From: Hydrogenophilus thiooxidans
GTDB taxonomy: Bacteria; Pseudomonadota; Gammaproteobacteria; Burkholderiales; Rhodocyclaceae
Length of the DNA: 64,000 nucleotides
Assembly: GCF_019049855.1 (NCBI RefSeq)
Contig: NZ_JAHLSY010000003.1
Coordinates: 98,688 to 162,687 of the forward strand
Direction: 5' to 3'
Shown: positions 29,227 to 37,371 of the stretch, one piece after another
Position numbering within the stretch: the stretch's first letter is position 1
Layout: the number at the start of each line of letters is the position of its first letter
Notes under the pieces: model-generated
The model's input: only the letters and a program-made list of their open reading frames with translations
Told to the model about the DNA's origin: nothing
Databases searched by the model: none
Translations under genes and position numbers: made by a program

Positions 29227-29457
29227 TTACCGCCGCTTGAGAAAAAATTCGAACGACTTGTCGTCGCGTTCCGTCACCGCCAACAGTTCGTTGCCGGACT
29301 GTTTGGCGAACGCCGTGAAATCGGGCACCGAGCCCGGGTCGGTGGTCAGCACGCGCAGCACTTCGCCCGATTGCATTTCCGCGAGCGTCTTTTTCGTCTT
29401 CAAAATGGGCAGTGGGCAGTTGAGCCCACGCGCGTCCAATTCACGATCGAATTGCAT
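29227..29457 (-). CDS. TusA-family sulfur carrier protein
   Basis: A 76-residue protein of the SirA/TusA/YedF fold. The active Cys is in the standard N-terminal motif DARGLNCPLPILKTKK, and the DPGSVPDFTAFAKQSGNEL stretch is typical. TusA-like proteins pass persulfide sulfur to thiouridine synthesis or to dissimilatory sulfur enzymes; which applies is open since no tusBCD, dsr or rhd genes are adjacent. I use the second ATG (29455-29457), preceded by GAGGA. It lies 41 bases downstream of the transporter gene on the same strand, with TACAAT at 29490-29495 as a possible -10 box. Confidence 0.88.
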   Translation of the reverse strand: MQFDRELDARGLNCPLPILKTKKTLAEMQSGEVLRVLTTDPGSVPDFTAFAKQSGNELLAVTERDDKSFEFFLKRR

Positions 29458-29498
29458 TGGATTCCTCATTTAGGATATGGGTGATGACTATTGTACCG

Positions 29499-30755
29499 TC
29501 AAGGCGCAACGAGCGAAAACCACCCGAGCACCACCAGAAGAGAAGCGAACGTTACCCAAACGCCGGAACGAAAATAGGTAGCAAAGCTAATGGCCACACC
29601 GTAACGCGCCGCCTGCTCCGCGACGATCAAATTGGCGATGCTGCCCACCAGCAGGAGATTGCCAGCAAAGGTACTGACCACTGCGAGCAAATACCAGAGC
29701 GACACCTGCTCAGGCGACAAAAACTGCATGAGGAGCATCACCGCAGGGACATTGCTCACGACATTGCTCAACACCACGGTCAACGTCGTGAAAAAGAGCG
29801 GCTGCGTGACCTCACCCCCGCGCTGCGCCAACCACGCCATCACCGCCTCTGGTGCTCCGGTGGTACGGAGAAGACCGACGACGACAAACAACGCCAAAAA
29901 AAGGGTGATCAAATGCCAATCGACCCGCTCCAACAGTGCTCGGGTGGCCATCCGTCGCGAAAGCAGCAAAAGGCCAGCACAAACAAGCGCCGAATGTTCG
30001 CGCGGAATTTCGGTAAAGAAAAGGGCCACCAAACCCGCCAAGAGGGCGATCCCCTTGCCGCTCTGCCAGGCATCGAAGGGCGGCTTTCCAGACGCCAATT
30101 CGGCAAGGTCAATCATGCCGACAGCCCGCTTTGCGAGCGCGCCACGAAATTGCCACCACAGAATGGCGTACGCAGAAGCCAACGACAACACCACGGGAAC
30201 CGCGCTCCACGCCGTATAGGAGCCAAAATCAAGCGCACCAACCTGTCCGATCAACATATTTTGGGGATTGCCGATCAGGGTAGCCGCCGAACCGATGTTC
30301 GCTGCCATCGCTAGCCCCAACAGGTGCGGCAGTGGTGCAATGCGTGCGGCGCGGCAGGTTTCCACCAACACAGGGGCAACCGCCAAGCAGATCACGTCGT
30401 TGGAAAGAAACGCCGCAAGCGCCGCACTCGCTGCCATTTGCCACGCCAGGAATCGTCGAGGCGATTCGCTCACGGAGTCCACCAGCCGAAGCGCCAAAAA
30501 CGTGTAAAAACCCCCCAGTCGCAACTGCGCTGAAAAGAGCATCAACGCATAGAGAAGTGCCATCGTCGGCCAATCGACGAGCAATGTGAGGGTTGCGGCA
30601 TCGGCGTTCGCGACCAAACCCATCGCCAACGCACCAAGGAGCGCCACCCCAGTGCGATCGATCGCCAATCGCGGCAGCCGACCCAATGCGATGCCCAGAT
30701 AGGTGAGAAGAAAGAGCGCGATCAGCGCTTCATTTTGGGTGGGTGACCAGGACAT
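29499..30755 (-). CDS. SLC13/ArsB/NhaD-type anion or ion transporter
   Basis: A 418-residue membrane protein with about 11 helices in two halves. The IT-superfamily signatures are present: FLSNDVICLAVAPVLVET near residue 115, GNPQNMLIGQVGALDF near 160, and the matching second-half VLSNVVSNVPAVMLLMQF near 335. These SN-(x)-(N/D) hairpins bind substrate in dicarboxylate, sulfate, arsenite and sodium/proton carriers. The substrate cannot be assigned. No ars genes are near. It stands between tRNA-Ser and a TusA-like gene, all on the minus strand. Confidence 0.85.
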   Translation of the reverse strand: MSWSPTQNEALIALFLLTYLGIALGRLPRLAIDRTGVALLGALAMGLVANADAATLTLLVDWPTMALLYALMLFSAQLRLGGFYTFLALRLVDSVSESPRRFLAWQMAASAALAAFLSNDVICLAVAPVLVETCRAARIAPLPHLLGLAMAANIGSAATLIGNPQNMLIGQVGALDFGSYTAWSAVPVVLSLASAYAILWWQFRGALAKRAVGMIDLAELASGKPPFDAWQSGKGIALLAGLVALFFTEIPREHSALVCAGLLLLSRRMATRALLERVDWHLITLFLALFVVVGLLRTTGAPEAVMAWLAQRGGEVTQPLFFTTLTVVLSNVVSNVPAVMLLMQFLSPEQVSLWYLLAVVSTFAGNLLLVGSIANLIVAEQAARYGVAISFATYFRSGVWVTFASLLVVLGWFSLVAP

Positions 30756-30781
30756 TCAGGAAAAGAGGATCGCAGAACGGG

Positions 30782-30875
30782 TGGCGGAGACGGAGGGATT
30801 CGAACCCTCGATACCGGTTTTAGCCGGTATGCTCCCTTAGCAGGGGAGTGCCTTCGACCTCTCGGCCACGTCTCC
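30782..30875 (-). tRNA. tRNA-Ser (anticodon GCU)
   Basis: A class II tRNA with acceptor stem GGAGACG / CGTCTCC, anticodon stem CTCCC / GGGAG with loop CTGCTAA giving anticodon GCT at 30839-30841, a long variable arm (ACCGG / CCGGT) and T-arm GGGTTCGAATCCC (bordered by GA and CT). CCA is encoded at 30782-30784. It reads AGC/AGU serine codons. Confidence 0.97.
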
Positions 30876-30888
30876 GGAAAGAGCCGCC

Positions 30889-30918
30889 ATTCTACCCGAA
30901 AGCGGTACAATGGGTCAA
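30889..30918 (-). promoter_or_regulatory. promoter of tRNA-Ser
   Basis: Minus-strand TTGACC (30913-30918), 18 bases, then TAGAAT (30889-30894), which puts the start about seven bases before the tRNA. It overlaps a TACAAT (30906-30911) that may serve the divergent FAH-family gene. Confidence 0.7.
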
Positions 30919-30950
30919 TCTTTGTGTGTGCCACGCAGAAAGGAAAAACG

Positions 30951-31817
30951 GTGAAACTGGCTCGCTATGGACTGCCAGGACAAGAACGTCCGGCGCTGGT
31001 CGACCCCGATGGGCAGCTACGCGATCTCTCAGCACTCATTCCCGATCTCACCGCCACGCACCTCACCCCAGAAACACTCGATGCGCTGCGCGCCCTCGAC
31101 CCTTATCGCCTGCCGTTGGTCAGCGACCCGGTTCGTTTGGGCGCGCCATTTACCGGCACGCAAAAATTCATTGCGATTGGACTCAACTACCGCGACCATG
31201 CGCGAGAAGCCAACCTCCCCATTCCCGAACGGCCGGTGGTTTTCCTCAAAGCGACCAGCACGATTCAGGGGCCGAACGATCCCATTATCCCGCCACCGGG
31301 CTTTTCGAAACTCGACTTCGAAGTCGAATTGGGCGTGGTGATCGGGTCCGTGACCCGACAGATCCCCGTTGCGCGCGCGTTGGACGCCGTTGCGGGTTAC
31401 TGTCTGATCAACGACGTTTCGGAACGCGCACTGCAAATGGAAGCCGGTGGCGGACAATGGGCGTTGGGTAAAAGCTGTGACACGTTCGGCACCGTCGGCC
31501 CGTGGTTGGTCACCAAAGACGAGATCCCTGATCCGCAAGCGCTCACCCTCTGGCTCGACGTCAATGGCGAACGTCGGCAAACCGGACACACGCGTGAGAT
31601 GATTTTCACCGTGGCTCAGTTGATCAGCTACCTCTCCCACTACATGACCCTCACCTCCGGTGATGTGATCGCCACCGGAACGCCTGCAGGCGTTGCGATG
31701 GGAGAGAACCCGCCGCGCTATTTGCAAATCGGCGACACGATTCATGCCGGTTGCGACCTGCTTGGCGAACAACGGCAACGCGTGCTGGCCCCCGGTTCGT
31801 CCTTCTCACCATGTTAG
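30951..31817 (+). CDS. fumarylacetoacetate hydrolase-family protein
   Basis: A 288-residue enzyme of the FAH superfamily. After an N-terminal domain of about 75 residues comes the core: FIAIGLNYRDHAREANLPIPE, LDFEVELGVVIG (metal-binding Glu pair), GYCLINDVSERALQ (metal-binding Asp), GKSCDTFGTVGPWLV and the end TSGDVIATGTPAGVAMG. Relatives hydrolyse or decarboxylate 2-oxo acids and ring-cleavage products, or act as oxaloacetate decarboxylases and acylpyruvases; the exact reaction is open. Start is a GTG with AAAGGA upstream; no catabolic genes adjoin, which suggests a housekeeping metabolite-repair role. Confidence 0.88.
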   Translation: MKLARYGLPGQERPALVDPDGQLRDLSALIPDLTATHLTPETLDALRALDPYRLPLVSDPVRLGAPFTGTQKFIAIGLNYRDHAREANLPIPERPVVFLKATSTIQGPNDPIIPPPGFSKLDFEVELGVVIGSVTRQIPVARALDAVAGYCLINDVSERALQMEAGGGQWALGKSCDTFGTVGPWLVTKDEIPDPQALTLWLDVNGERRQTGHTREMIFTVAQLISYLSHYMTLTSGDVIATGTPAGVAMGENPPRYLQIGDTIHAGCDLLGEQRQRVLAPGSSFSPC

Positions 31818-31856
31818 AATGAATAAGTCTTTCATGATTTACTACTGGAGAATTCC

Positions 31857-33266
31857 ATGACCTCCGCCACCCGTTCTGTCGACGTTGCGATCATCGGTGC
31901 CGGAACCGCAGGGCTCTACGCGCTGCGCGAAGTGCGCAAACGCGGGTGCTCCGCGGTGCTCATCGACCATGGTCCGCTGGGCACCACCTGTGCCCGGGTG
32001 GGCTGCATGCCCTCGAAAGCTGCGCTGCACGTGGCGCACCTGTGGAACGCCGCACGCACTGCCACACACTGCGGGTTTCCTGCACCTGCGGCTGGTAGCG
32101 AACCCGATTTGACCGCCGCATGGGCAGAGGTGCGGCGCAAACGTGATTTTTTCGCGGACCGCACCGCAGAGCGGACCAGACAGTTCGCCGGGGACGATTT
32201 GATCATGGGCAGTGCCCGCTTTATCGCTCCGCACGCGGTCAAGGTGGCGCGCGACGATGGCGAAAAGGTGATCGTCGAAGCCAAAGCGTTCGTGCTGGCG
32301 GTGGGCTCTCGCCCCTTCCTGCCCCCAAACCTGATGTCGATCAACGCTACCCGGCTCTTGACCACCGATTCCCTGTTCGAGATCGACACACCCCCGCGGC
32401 GGATCGGTGTCGTAGGGCTTGGCGCGATCGGCATCGAAATGGGACTTGCGCTCTCCCGCTTGGGCGTAGATGTAGTGGGCGTCGAGCAGGCGCCAACCTT
32501 GGCCGGCATCAGTGACCCGGAAGTTCGGGCCAAAGCGCTTGCCCGTTTTCAGCGTGAGTTCCCGATTCGCCTGGAAACGGCCGCAACGTTCGAAGAGCGT
32601 GCTGCGGACATCCTGATTCGGTTCCCCGACAGATCGCAAGCCGTTGTCGATGCGCTTCTGGTCGCCACGGGACGGCGCAGCAACCTGGATCGCGTCGATC
32701 TGCCGGCAGCAGGCGTCACCCTGAACCCACGCGGCTTTCCGGAACGTTTCGATCCCGAAACGTTACAAGCCGGGGGCGCGCCCATTTTCATCGCGGGCGA
32801 CGCCAATGGGTTGCTGCCGCTCATGCACGAAGCGGCCGTGGAAGGGGGTGCGGCAGGCAGAAACGCGGCGCTGGTGGCGAAGGGAGAAACCCCGCTTCCG
32901 CGCAAAGTGCTCCCCCCGTTGGCAATCGTTTTCAGCGACCCGGACGTGGTCCGCGTTGGCGCACGCTTTGCCGATCTCGACCCAGAAACGATCGTGATCG
33001 GTACCGGTAAGGGCGAAGAGAATGGTCGTTCGCGGGTGCTCGACGAAACCGAAACGCTCGTTCGTGTCTATGCCGAGAAGGGAAGCGGTAAACTGCTCGG
33101 CGCCGAACTCGTCGCGGCACAGGGGGAGCACTTGGGCCACTTTTTGGCGCAAGCGATCGCACGCGGGGAAACCGTGCGGGATCTCCTGGCGCTCCCTTAC
33201 TACCACCCGACGGTAGAAGAGCTCTTGCAAAGCGCCCTTTTGGACGCCGCAAGCAAGGTAAAGTAA
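31857..33266 (+). CDS. dihydrolipoyl dehydrogenase-like flavoprotein
   Basis: A 469-residue class I pyridine-nucleotide disulfide oxidoreductase. The FAD-binding motif IIGAGTAGLYAL begins at residue 13, the redox disulfide is in GTTCARVGCMPSK (about 42-54, C-x4-C), the NAD motif is VGLGAIGIEMGLALSRLG (about 185), and the second FAD motif is PIFIAGDANG. The catalytic His-Glu pair is kept as YYHPTVEE at about 447. All catalytic residues of Lpd are present, yet no pyruvate, 2-oxoglutarate or glycine complex genes lie nearby, so the partner is unknown. Other members of the family (mercuric reductase, SthA-like) fit less well. Confidence 0.85.
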   Translation: MTSATRSVDVAIIGAGTAGLYALREVRKRGCSAVLIDHGPLGTTCARVGCMPSKAALHVAHLWNAARTATHCGFPAPAAGSEPDLTAAWAEVRRKRDFFADRTAERTRQFAGDDLIMGSARFIAPHAVKVARDDGEKVIVEAKAFVLAVGSRPFLPPNLMSINATRLLTTDSLFEIDTPPRRIGVVGLGAIGIEMGLALSRLGVDVVGVEQAPTLAGISDPEVRAKALARFQREFPIRLETAATFEERAADILIRFPDRSQAVVDALLVATGRRSNLDRVDLPAAGVTLNPRGFPERFDPETLQAGGAPIFIAGDANGLLPLMHEAAVEGGAAGRNAALVAKGETPLPRKVLPPLAIVFSDPDVVRVGARFADLDPETIVIGTGKGEENGRSRVLDETETLVRVYAEKGSGKLLGAELVAAQGEHLGHFLAQAIARGETVRDLLALPYYHPTVEELLQSALLDAASKVK

Positions 33267-33288
33267 CCAGTCAGGCTCTTCAGGCGGT

Positions 33289-33341
33289 ACTGCCGCTTGC
33301 ATCGGCACCCTACGGTATAGGGGGCTTCGCCAAGCGGCAGT
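33289..33341. repeat. long-loop inverted repeat between convergent genes
   Basis: ACTGCCGCTTG (33289-33299) and CAAGCGGCAGT (33331-33341) form a perfect 11-bp inverted repeat around a 31-base loop that itself holds a CCCTA/TAGGG mini-hairpin. It lies between the convergent lpd-like and peroxidase genes and has no T-run. It may be a structured terminator or a dispersed repeat. Confidence 0.6.
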
Positions 33342-33388
33342 CGACCCAAAATTTGCCTCAAAGGGTCAAACTCAGAACATCGGTCCCA

Positions 33389-34405
33389 TCATTTGAACGG
33401 ATCGGGGCGGGGTGTATTGGGTCCTGATGCGGGCAAGAGCGGAAGGACATCTTGCGGACGTTCTCCAGTCAAGGCATGGAGAAAGGCAACAACTTTTTTC
33501 ACCTCATCGTCACTGAACGTTCTGCCAAGTTGGAGACGCCCCATGAGGACAACCGCCTCTTCGAGCGTACTGGCTTCGCCATCGTGGAAGTATGGGTAGG
33601 TGAGCTCAACGTTACGCAAAGTTGGTACTTTGAAAAACCAGCGGTCCTCATCCTTCTTGGTGACTGCAGCGCGCCCTTCAGCCGGAGAGGAACTCCGGTA
33701 CGGCTCAACCACCCCCATCTTCTGGTACGAATTCCCACCTAAGTTGGGCCCATTGTGACAGGCAACACACCCGCTTTCGTAGAAGATCTTCAACCCAGCG
33801 ATCTGTTCGGCTGTCATAGCCTTATCATCGCCTCTTAACCAGCGATCGAAGGGTGAATTGGGTGTAACCAGTGTCTCTTCATAAGCTGCAATGGCATCGG
33901 TAATGTGGTCCAACGAGACTTTGTCCGTGCCATAAATTGCCTGAATCTGCGAAACATATCCCGGGATAGACTGAATCACCTCAACGGCCAAGGTGTGAGG
34001 CATTGCCATTTCGACGGGAGCTTGAATCGGCCCAGCAGCTTGTTCCTTCAAATTGGCAGCTCGACCATCCCAAAATTGAGCCAAATTGAGCTTGGAATTG
34101 AATACCGTTGGTGCGTTCACAGGCCCCGGTTGCCACTTATGACCGATGGAAGTCTTGAGATTGTCGACCCCACCCAACATAACGTTGTGGCAGGTGTTGC
34201 AGGAGATGATCCCAGACATCGACAATCTGGGGTCGAAAAAGAGCTGCTTGCCTAATTCAACTTTAGCTTTTTGATCAGCAGAAATAACGACTGGTTGTAT
34301 GGGTTGTATCAGCTTTGCCACCTCAGCCCGCAGTTGCGCGTCTGCAATTGCGACACTGCTCATCCCGACAACCGATAGCGAAACGATTAGCTTCCGTACT
34401 TTCAT
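33389..34405 (-). CDS. ccpA: di-heme cytochrome c peroxidase
   Basis: A 338-residue periplasmic peroxidase that reduces hydrogen peroxide with electrons from cytochrome c. Residues 1-22 form a Sec signal peptide (cut after VAIA). Two c-type heme sites are seen, CNTCH near residue 69 (peroxidatic domain) and CVACH near 214 (electron-transfer domain), in the standard MauG/CcpA layout, with VPTLRNVELTYPYFHDG in the C-terminal half. Sampled GC is low: 26 of 60 bases at 33901-33960 and 30 of 60 at 34081-34140, against 40 of 60 at 32641-32700 next door, which hints at acquisition by transfer. An FNR/ANR-like box lies upstream. The gene symbol follows common usage (also ccpR). Confidence 0.93.
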   Translation of the reverse strand: MKVRKLIVSLSVVGMSSVAIADAQLRAEVAKLIQPIQPVVISADQKAKVELGKQLFFDPRLSMSGIISCNTCHNVMLGGVDNLKTSIGHKWQPGPVNAPTVFNSKLNLAQFWDGRAANLKEQAAGPIQAPVEMAMPHTLAVEVIQSIPGYVSQIQAIYGTDKVSLDHITDAIAAYEETLVTPNSPFDRWLRGDDKAMTAEQIAGLKIFYESGCVACHNGPNLGGNSYQKMGVVEPYRSSSPAEGRAAVTKKDEDRWFFKVPTLRNVELTYPYFHDGEASTLEEAVVLMGRLQLGRTFSDDEVKKVVAFLHALTGERPQDVLPLLPASGPNTPRPDPFK

Positions 34406-34462
34406 GATTACGCTCCCTGAGAAAAACCACTAACAGGGTACCGCAATAGCACAAATTTAGTA

Positions 34463-34476
34463 TTGATTTAGGTCAA
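34463..34476 (-). promoter_or_regulatory. FNR/ANR-type operator before the cytochrome c peroxidase gene
   Basis: Minus-strand TTGAC-CTAA-ATCAA matches the FNR/ANR consensus TTGAT-N4-ATCAA in nine of ten positions. Its centre is 64 bases before the ATG. From established knowledge, bacterial cytochrome c peroxidases of this type are often induced by FNR/ANR when oxygen falls. Confidence 0.7.
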
Positions 34477-34520
34477 GTGACGTGATTTTCAAAAACAATG
34501 ACCTCGATTGATAAATACAA

Positions 34521-35843
34521 TCAGACCGTCTCCGCATAGAGATCATGGACGTCGCAATCGACCACCCGCACACGGGCAAACTCGCCGGGGGTAAGCGCCG
34601 CGCCATTGGCGACATAGACCAAGCCGTCGATTTCCGGCGCATCGGCCGCCGAGCGGGCAACCGCGCCCTCTTCGTCGATTTCCTCGACGAGGACGTCGAT
34701 TTCCCGCCCGATCCACCGCTCGAGCCGCTGCGTCGAGATGTCCTCTTGAAATGCCAACAGCCGGATCCGCCGTTCTTCACGGATCGCTTCCGGGACAGGA
34801 TCAGGGAGTTCGTTCGCCGCTACTCCCTCGACGGGCGAATAGGGGAAAACTCCGACTCGGTCGAGCTGCGCCGCTTCTAAAAATTGCAACAGCAATTCGA
34901 AATCGTATTCGGTTTCGCCTGGGAAACCGGTGATGAAGGTGGAGCGGATGGTGAGATCGGGGCAGATCGACCGCCATTTGCGAATGCGCTCCAAGACCTT
35001 TTCGGTAGCGGCTGGGCGTTTCATCAACTGAAGGATTTTGGGGCTTGCGTGTTGAAAGGGGATATCGAGGTACGGCAGGATTTTCCCTTCGGCCATCAGC
35101 GGAATCAGCTCGTCGACGCTCGGGTAGGGATAGACGTAGTGCAGGCGAACCCAGACCCCCAATTCGCCCAAGAGCTTGGCCAATTCGGTGAGTCGCTGTT
35201 TGACCGGTCGCCCCTGCCAGAAACCGGTGCGGTAGTTGAGATCGACCCCATAGGCGCTCGTGTCTTGTGAGACGACCAAAATCTCTTTGACGCCAGAGGC
35301 AACAAGCGCTTCTGCCTCTTCCATGATCTCATGGATGGGCCGGCTCACCAGGTCGCCACGAAGTTGAGGAATGATGCAAAAGGTACAGCGGTGGTTGCAC
35401 CCTTCGGAAATTTTCAGGTACGCATAATGCGCCGGAGTGACCCGTACGCCTTGGGGCGGTACGAGATCGACGAACGGATCGTGGGGTTTGGGCAGATGGC
35501 GATGCACGAGCGCCATCACTTCGTCGGTGGCATGCGGCCCTGTCACCGCAAGCACCTTGGGGTGGGCTGCAAGGATCACGTCACGGCGTGCGCCCAAACA
35601 GCCGGTGACGATCACTTTGCCGTTTTCCTGAATCGCTTCGCCGATCGCATCGAGCGACTCTGCCACGGCTTCTTCGATGAAACCACAGGTGTTGACGATG
35701 ACGAGATCGGCTTCGCCGTATTCGGGTGTGATTTCATACCCTTCGGCACGAAGTCGCGTCAAAATGCGTTCGGTGTCGACGGTGGCTTTGGGGCACCCCA
35801 AACTCACCATGCCGACGCGCGGCGTGGGGTCACTTCGATTCAT
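34521..35843 (-). CDS. rimO: ribosomal protein S12 methylthiotransferase
   Basis: A 440-residue radical-SAM enzyme that adds a methylthio group to Asp89 of S12. The N-terminal MTTase domain starts [19 protein letters not shown] and holds NTCGF and VTGCLG Cys residues for one cluster; the radical-SAM cluster motif is [11 protein letters not shown] near residue 148; a C-terminal TRAM domain begins about residue 375. The GCPKATVD form distinguishes RimO from MiaB. Its start overlaps the end of phaR by 14 bases, so rimO may be read from the phaR promoter. Confidence 0.95.
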   Translation of the reverse strand: MNRSDPTPRVGMVSLGCPKATVDTERILTRLRAEGYEITPEYGEADLVIVNTCGFIEEAVAESLDAIGEAIQENGKVIVTGCLGARRDVILAAHPKVLAVTGPHATDEVMALVHRHLPKPHDPFVDLVPPQGVRVTPAHYAYLKISEGCNHRCTFCIIPQLRGDLVSRPIHEIMEEAEALVASGVKEILVVSQDTSAYGVDLNYRTGFWQGRPVKQRLTELAKLLGELGVWVRLHYVYPYPSVDELIPLMAEGKILPYLDIPFQHASPKILQLMKRPAATEKVLERIRKWRSICPDLTIRSTFITGFPGETEYDFELLLQFLEAAQLDRVGVFPYSPVEGVAANELPDPVPEAIREERRIRLLAFQEDISTQRLERWIGREIDVLVEEIDEEGAVARSAADAPEIDGLVYVANGAALTPGEFARVRVVDCDVHDLYAETV

Positions 35844-36405
35844 CTTGCGATTGCGGGTTTTTCGAGGTGGGATTGGATTTGGGATAGAAAGCTTCGAACC
35901 AGCTCAGCGCTTGGCGCTGCATCTGTTGGTTCATTTGATGCCATAAGTTTTGGGTTTGCTCGAGGTAGGCATCGAGCATCGACTGCATCGCTTTCGGTTG
36001 CAGTGAAAGAAACTGGGCGAGGATCTCTGGCCCCATCACCGCGTTGTCACCGTAGATTGCGCGAAAGCGCTCTTGCATGCGGCTTTGCAGTTCCAGGAAC
36101 GTTTTCAGGCTGTTTTCCAGGTATTGACCAAAAAGCGTCTGCGACGCCTGGCCGTAGAAACGAATGATACTGGCGAGCATTTCGGTGGAAAAGATGGGCT
36201 CTCCCCCCACCTCTTCTTCCATCAAAATCTGCAGCAAAACGCTGCGCGTCAGATCTTCTTGCGTTTTGGCGTCGATCACACGCACCGGCTCGTGATGAAG
36301 GATCATCTCTTTGATTTCCGCCAGCGTAATATAGGTGCTGGTTGCGGTATCGTAGAGCCGCCGGTTGGGATATTTCTTGATGACGCGTTCGCTTCCCGCG
36401 TTCAT
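35830..36405 (-). CDS. phaR: polyhydroxyalkanoate synthesis repressor PhaR
   Basis: A 191-residue PhaR. The N-terminal DNA-binding domain is plain ([21 protein letters not shown] ... [19 protein letters not shown]), followed by two accumulation-regulator segments ([18 protein letters not shown] and [18 protein letters not shown] type). PhaR represses phasin and its own genes and leaves DNA when it binds nascent PHB granules. It is downstream of the phaC-phaB-phaB genes on the same strand but separated by a terminator, and has its own -10 box. Confidence 0.93.
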   Translation of the reverse strand: MNAGSERVIKKYPNRRLYDTATSTYITLAEIKEMILHHEPVRVIDAKTQEDLTRSVLLQILMEEEVGGEPIFSTEMLASIIRFYGQASQTLFGQYLENSLKTFLELQSRMQERFRAIYGDNAVMGPEILAQFLSLQPKAMQSMLDAYLEQTQNLWHQMNQQMQRQALSWFEAFYPKSNPTSKNPQSQDESK

Positions 36406-36446
36406 GGAGCACTCTCATGGTCACGCGGCTCGGCCGCAATCGGGCA

Positions 36447-36452
36447 ATTATA
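36447..36452 (-). promoter_or_regulatory. possible -10 box of phaR
   Basis: Perfect TATAAT on the minus strand, 41 bases before the phaR ATG. TTGGCG occurs 19 bases upstream, a wide spacing, so the -35 is doubtful. Confidence 0.45.
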
Positions 36453-36475
36453 CCGCCGTTCGCAGCCCAGCCGCC

Positions 36476-36500
36476 AAAAAGTCTCGTTTCGTCAAACGAG
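36476..36500 (-). terminator. terminator after phaB (first paralogue)
   Basis: Minus strand: CTCGTTT, loop GACG, AAACGAG, then AC and five T, four bases behind the phaB stop. Confidence 0.65.
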
Positions 36501-36504
36501 TGGC

Positions 36505-37248
36505 TCAGTACATGTGCAGACCGCCATTGACGTTGAGCGTTGCCCCCGTGATGTAAGCAGCTTTCTCACTGGCCAAGAACGCGACGCACGCCGCGATCTC
36601 TTCCGGTTTGGCCAGGCGCTTCATCGGCACGGTGTCGATGATCGCTTGCCGGATGTCTTCGCGGATCGCCATCACCATCTCGGTGGCGACGTACCCCGGC
36701 GCGATCGCATTCACTGTCACCCCTTTAGCAGCGAGTTCGAGCGCCAGTGCTTTGGTGAAACCAAGGATCCCGGCTTTCGCTGCGGCGTAGTTGGTCTGCC
36801 CCGCTTGCCCTTTGACGCCATTTACCGAGGAGATGTTGATGATCCGCCCCCAGCCCCGTTCCGCCATCTTCGGCGCGATGTCACGGGTGACGTTGAACAT
36901 GCTGTCGAGGTTCACGCGCAGCACGGCGTCCCATTGCGCCTTTTCCATCTTGTGGAAAAATTTGTCCCGCGTGATCCCCGCGTTATTGACCAGGATGTCG
37001 ATCGGCCCCACTTCAGCTTCGATTTTCGCGACCATCGCTTTGCACTGGTCGTAGTCGGCAACGTCAGCCTCGGCGGCTACGAAATCGAAACCTTGTGCTT
37101 TTTGTGCAGCCAGCCACTCCTCCTTCTGCGGGAAGCCCGGAATGCAGTTGGCAACGACGCGATACCCCTCTTTGGCGAGCTCCTGGCAAATGGCCGTTCC
37201 GATCCCGCCCATGGCGCCGGTTACCAGTGCGATACGTTGTGTTGTCAT
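36505..37248 (-). CDS. phaB: acetoacetyl-CoA reductase, paralogue 1
   Basis: A 247-residue short-chain dehydrogenase of the PhaB group, which makes (R)-3-hydroxybutyryl-CoA from acetoacetyl-CoA with NADPH. The cofactor motif is TGAMGGIGTAI, then NNAGITRD, the catalytic Ser in NISSVNG, YAAAKAG with catalytic Tyr and Lys, and the typical end TGATLNVNGGLHMY. I choose the second of two adjacent ATGs for its five-base spacing from GGGAG. It is the promoter-distal gene of the pha set, behind a terminator that follows paralogue 2. Confidence 0.93.
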   Translation of the reverse strand: MTTQRIALVTGAMGGIGTAICQELAKEGYRVVANCIPGFPQKEEWLAAQKAQGFDFVAAEADVADYDQCKAMVAKIEAEVGPIDILVNNAGITRDKFFHKMEKAQWDAVLRVNLDSMFNVTRDIAPKMAERGWGRIINISSVNGVKGQAGQTNYAAAKAGILGFTKALALELAAKGVTVNAIAPGYVATEMVMAIREDIRQAIIDTVPMKRLAKPEEIAACVAFLASEKAAYITGATLNVNGGLHMY

Positions 37249-37276
37249 CATGACTCCCTTCGTTCGGTGTGTTGAA

Positions 37277-37309
37277 TAAAAAAAACCGCTTGGTGGGATG
37301 CCAAGCGGT
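37277..37309 (-). terminator. strong terminator between the two phaB genes
   Basis: Minus strand: ACCGCTTGG, 7-base loop, CCAAGCGGT, then eight T (37277-37284 on the plus strand read as T/A run). It is the third of three hairpins behind phaB paralogue 2. Confidence 0.85.
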
Positions 37310-37319
37310 ACTATTGTAT

Positions 37320-37350
37320 CGCGAAATTGTTGCGCTGCAACAATTTCGCG
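37320..37350. promoter_or_regulatory. 14-bp palindrome between the phaB genes
   Basis: CGCGAAATTGTTGC, loop GCT, GCAACAATTTCGCG: a perfect 14-bp inverted repeat with no T-run behind it. It may be an mRNA-stabilising hairpin or an operator. Each arm carries GCAACAATTTCG, which resembles in 11 of 12 positions the GCAMMAAWTMMD element I recall for Ralstonia PhaR; that comparison is from memory. Confidence 0.5.
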
Positions 37351-37371
37351 TTGAGGGATGGTCTCCCTCAA
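37351..37371 (-). repeat. hairpin overlapping the phaB paralogue-2 stop codon
   Basis: TTGAGGGA and TCCCTCAA (8 bp) enclose five bases, and the stop codon of the gene lies in the stem. It is the first of three successive hairpins at the 3' end of this message. Confidence 0.6.
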
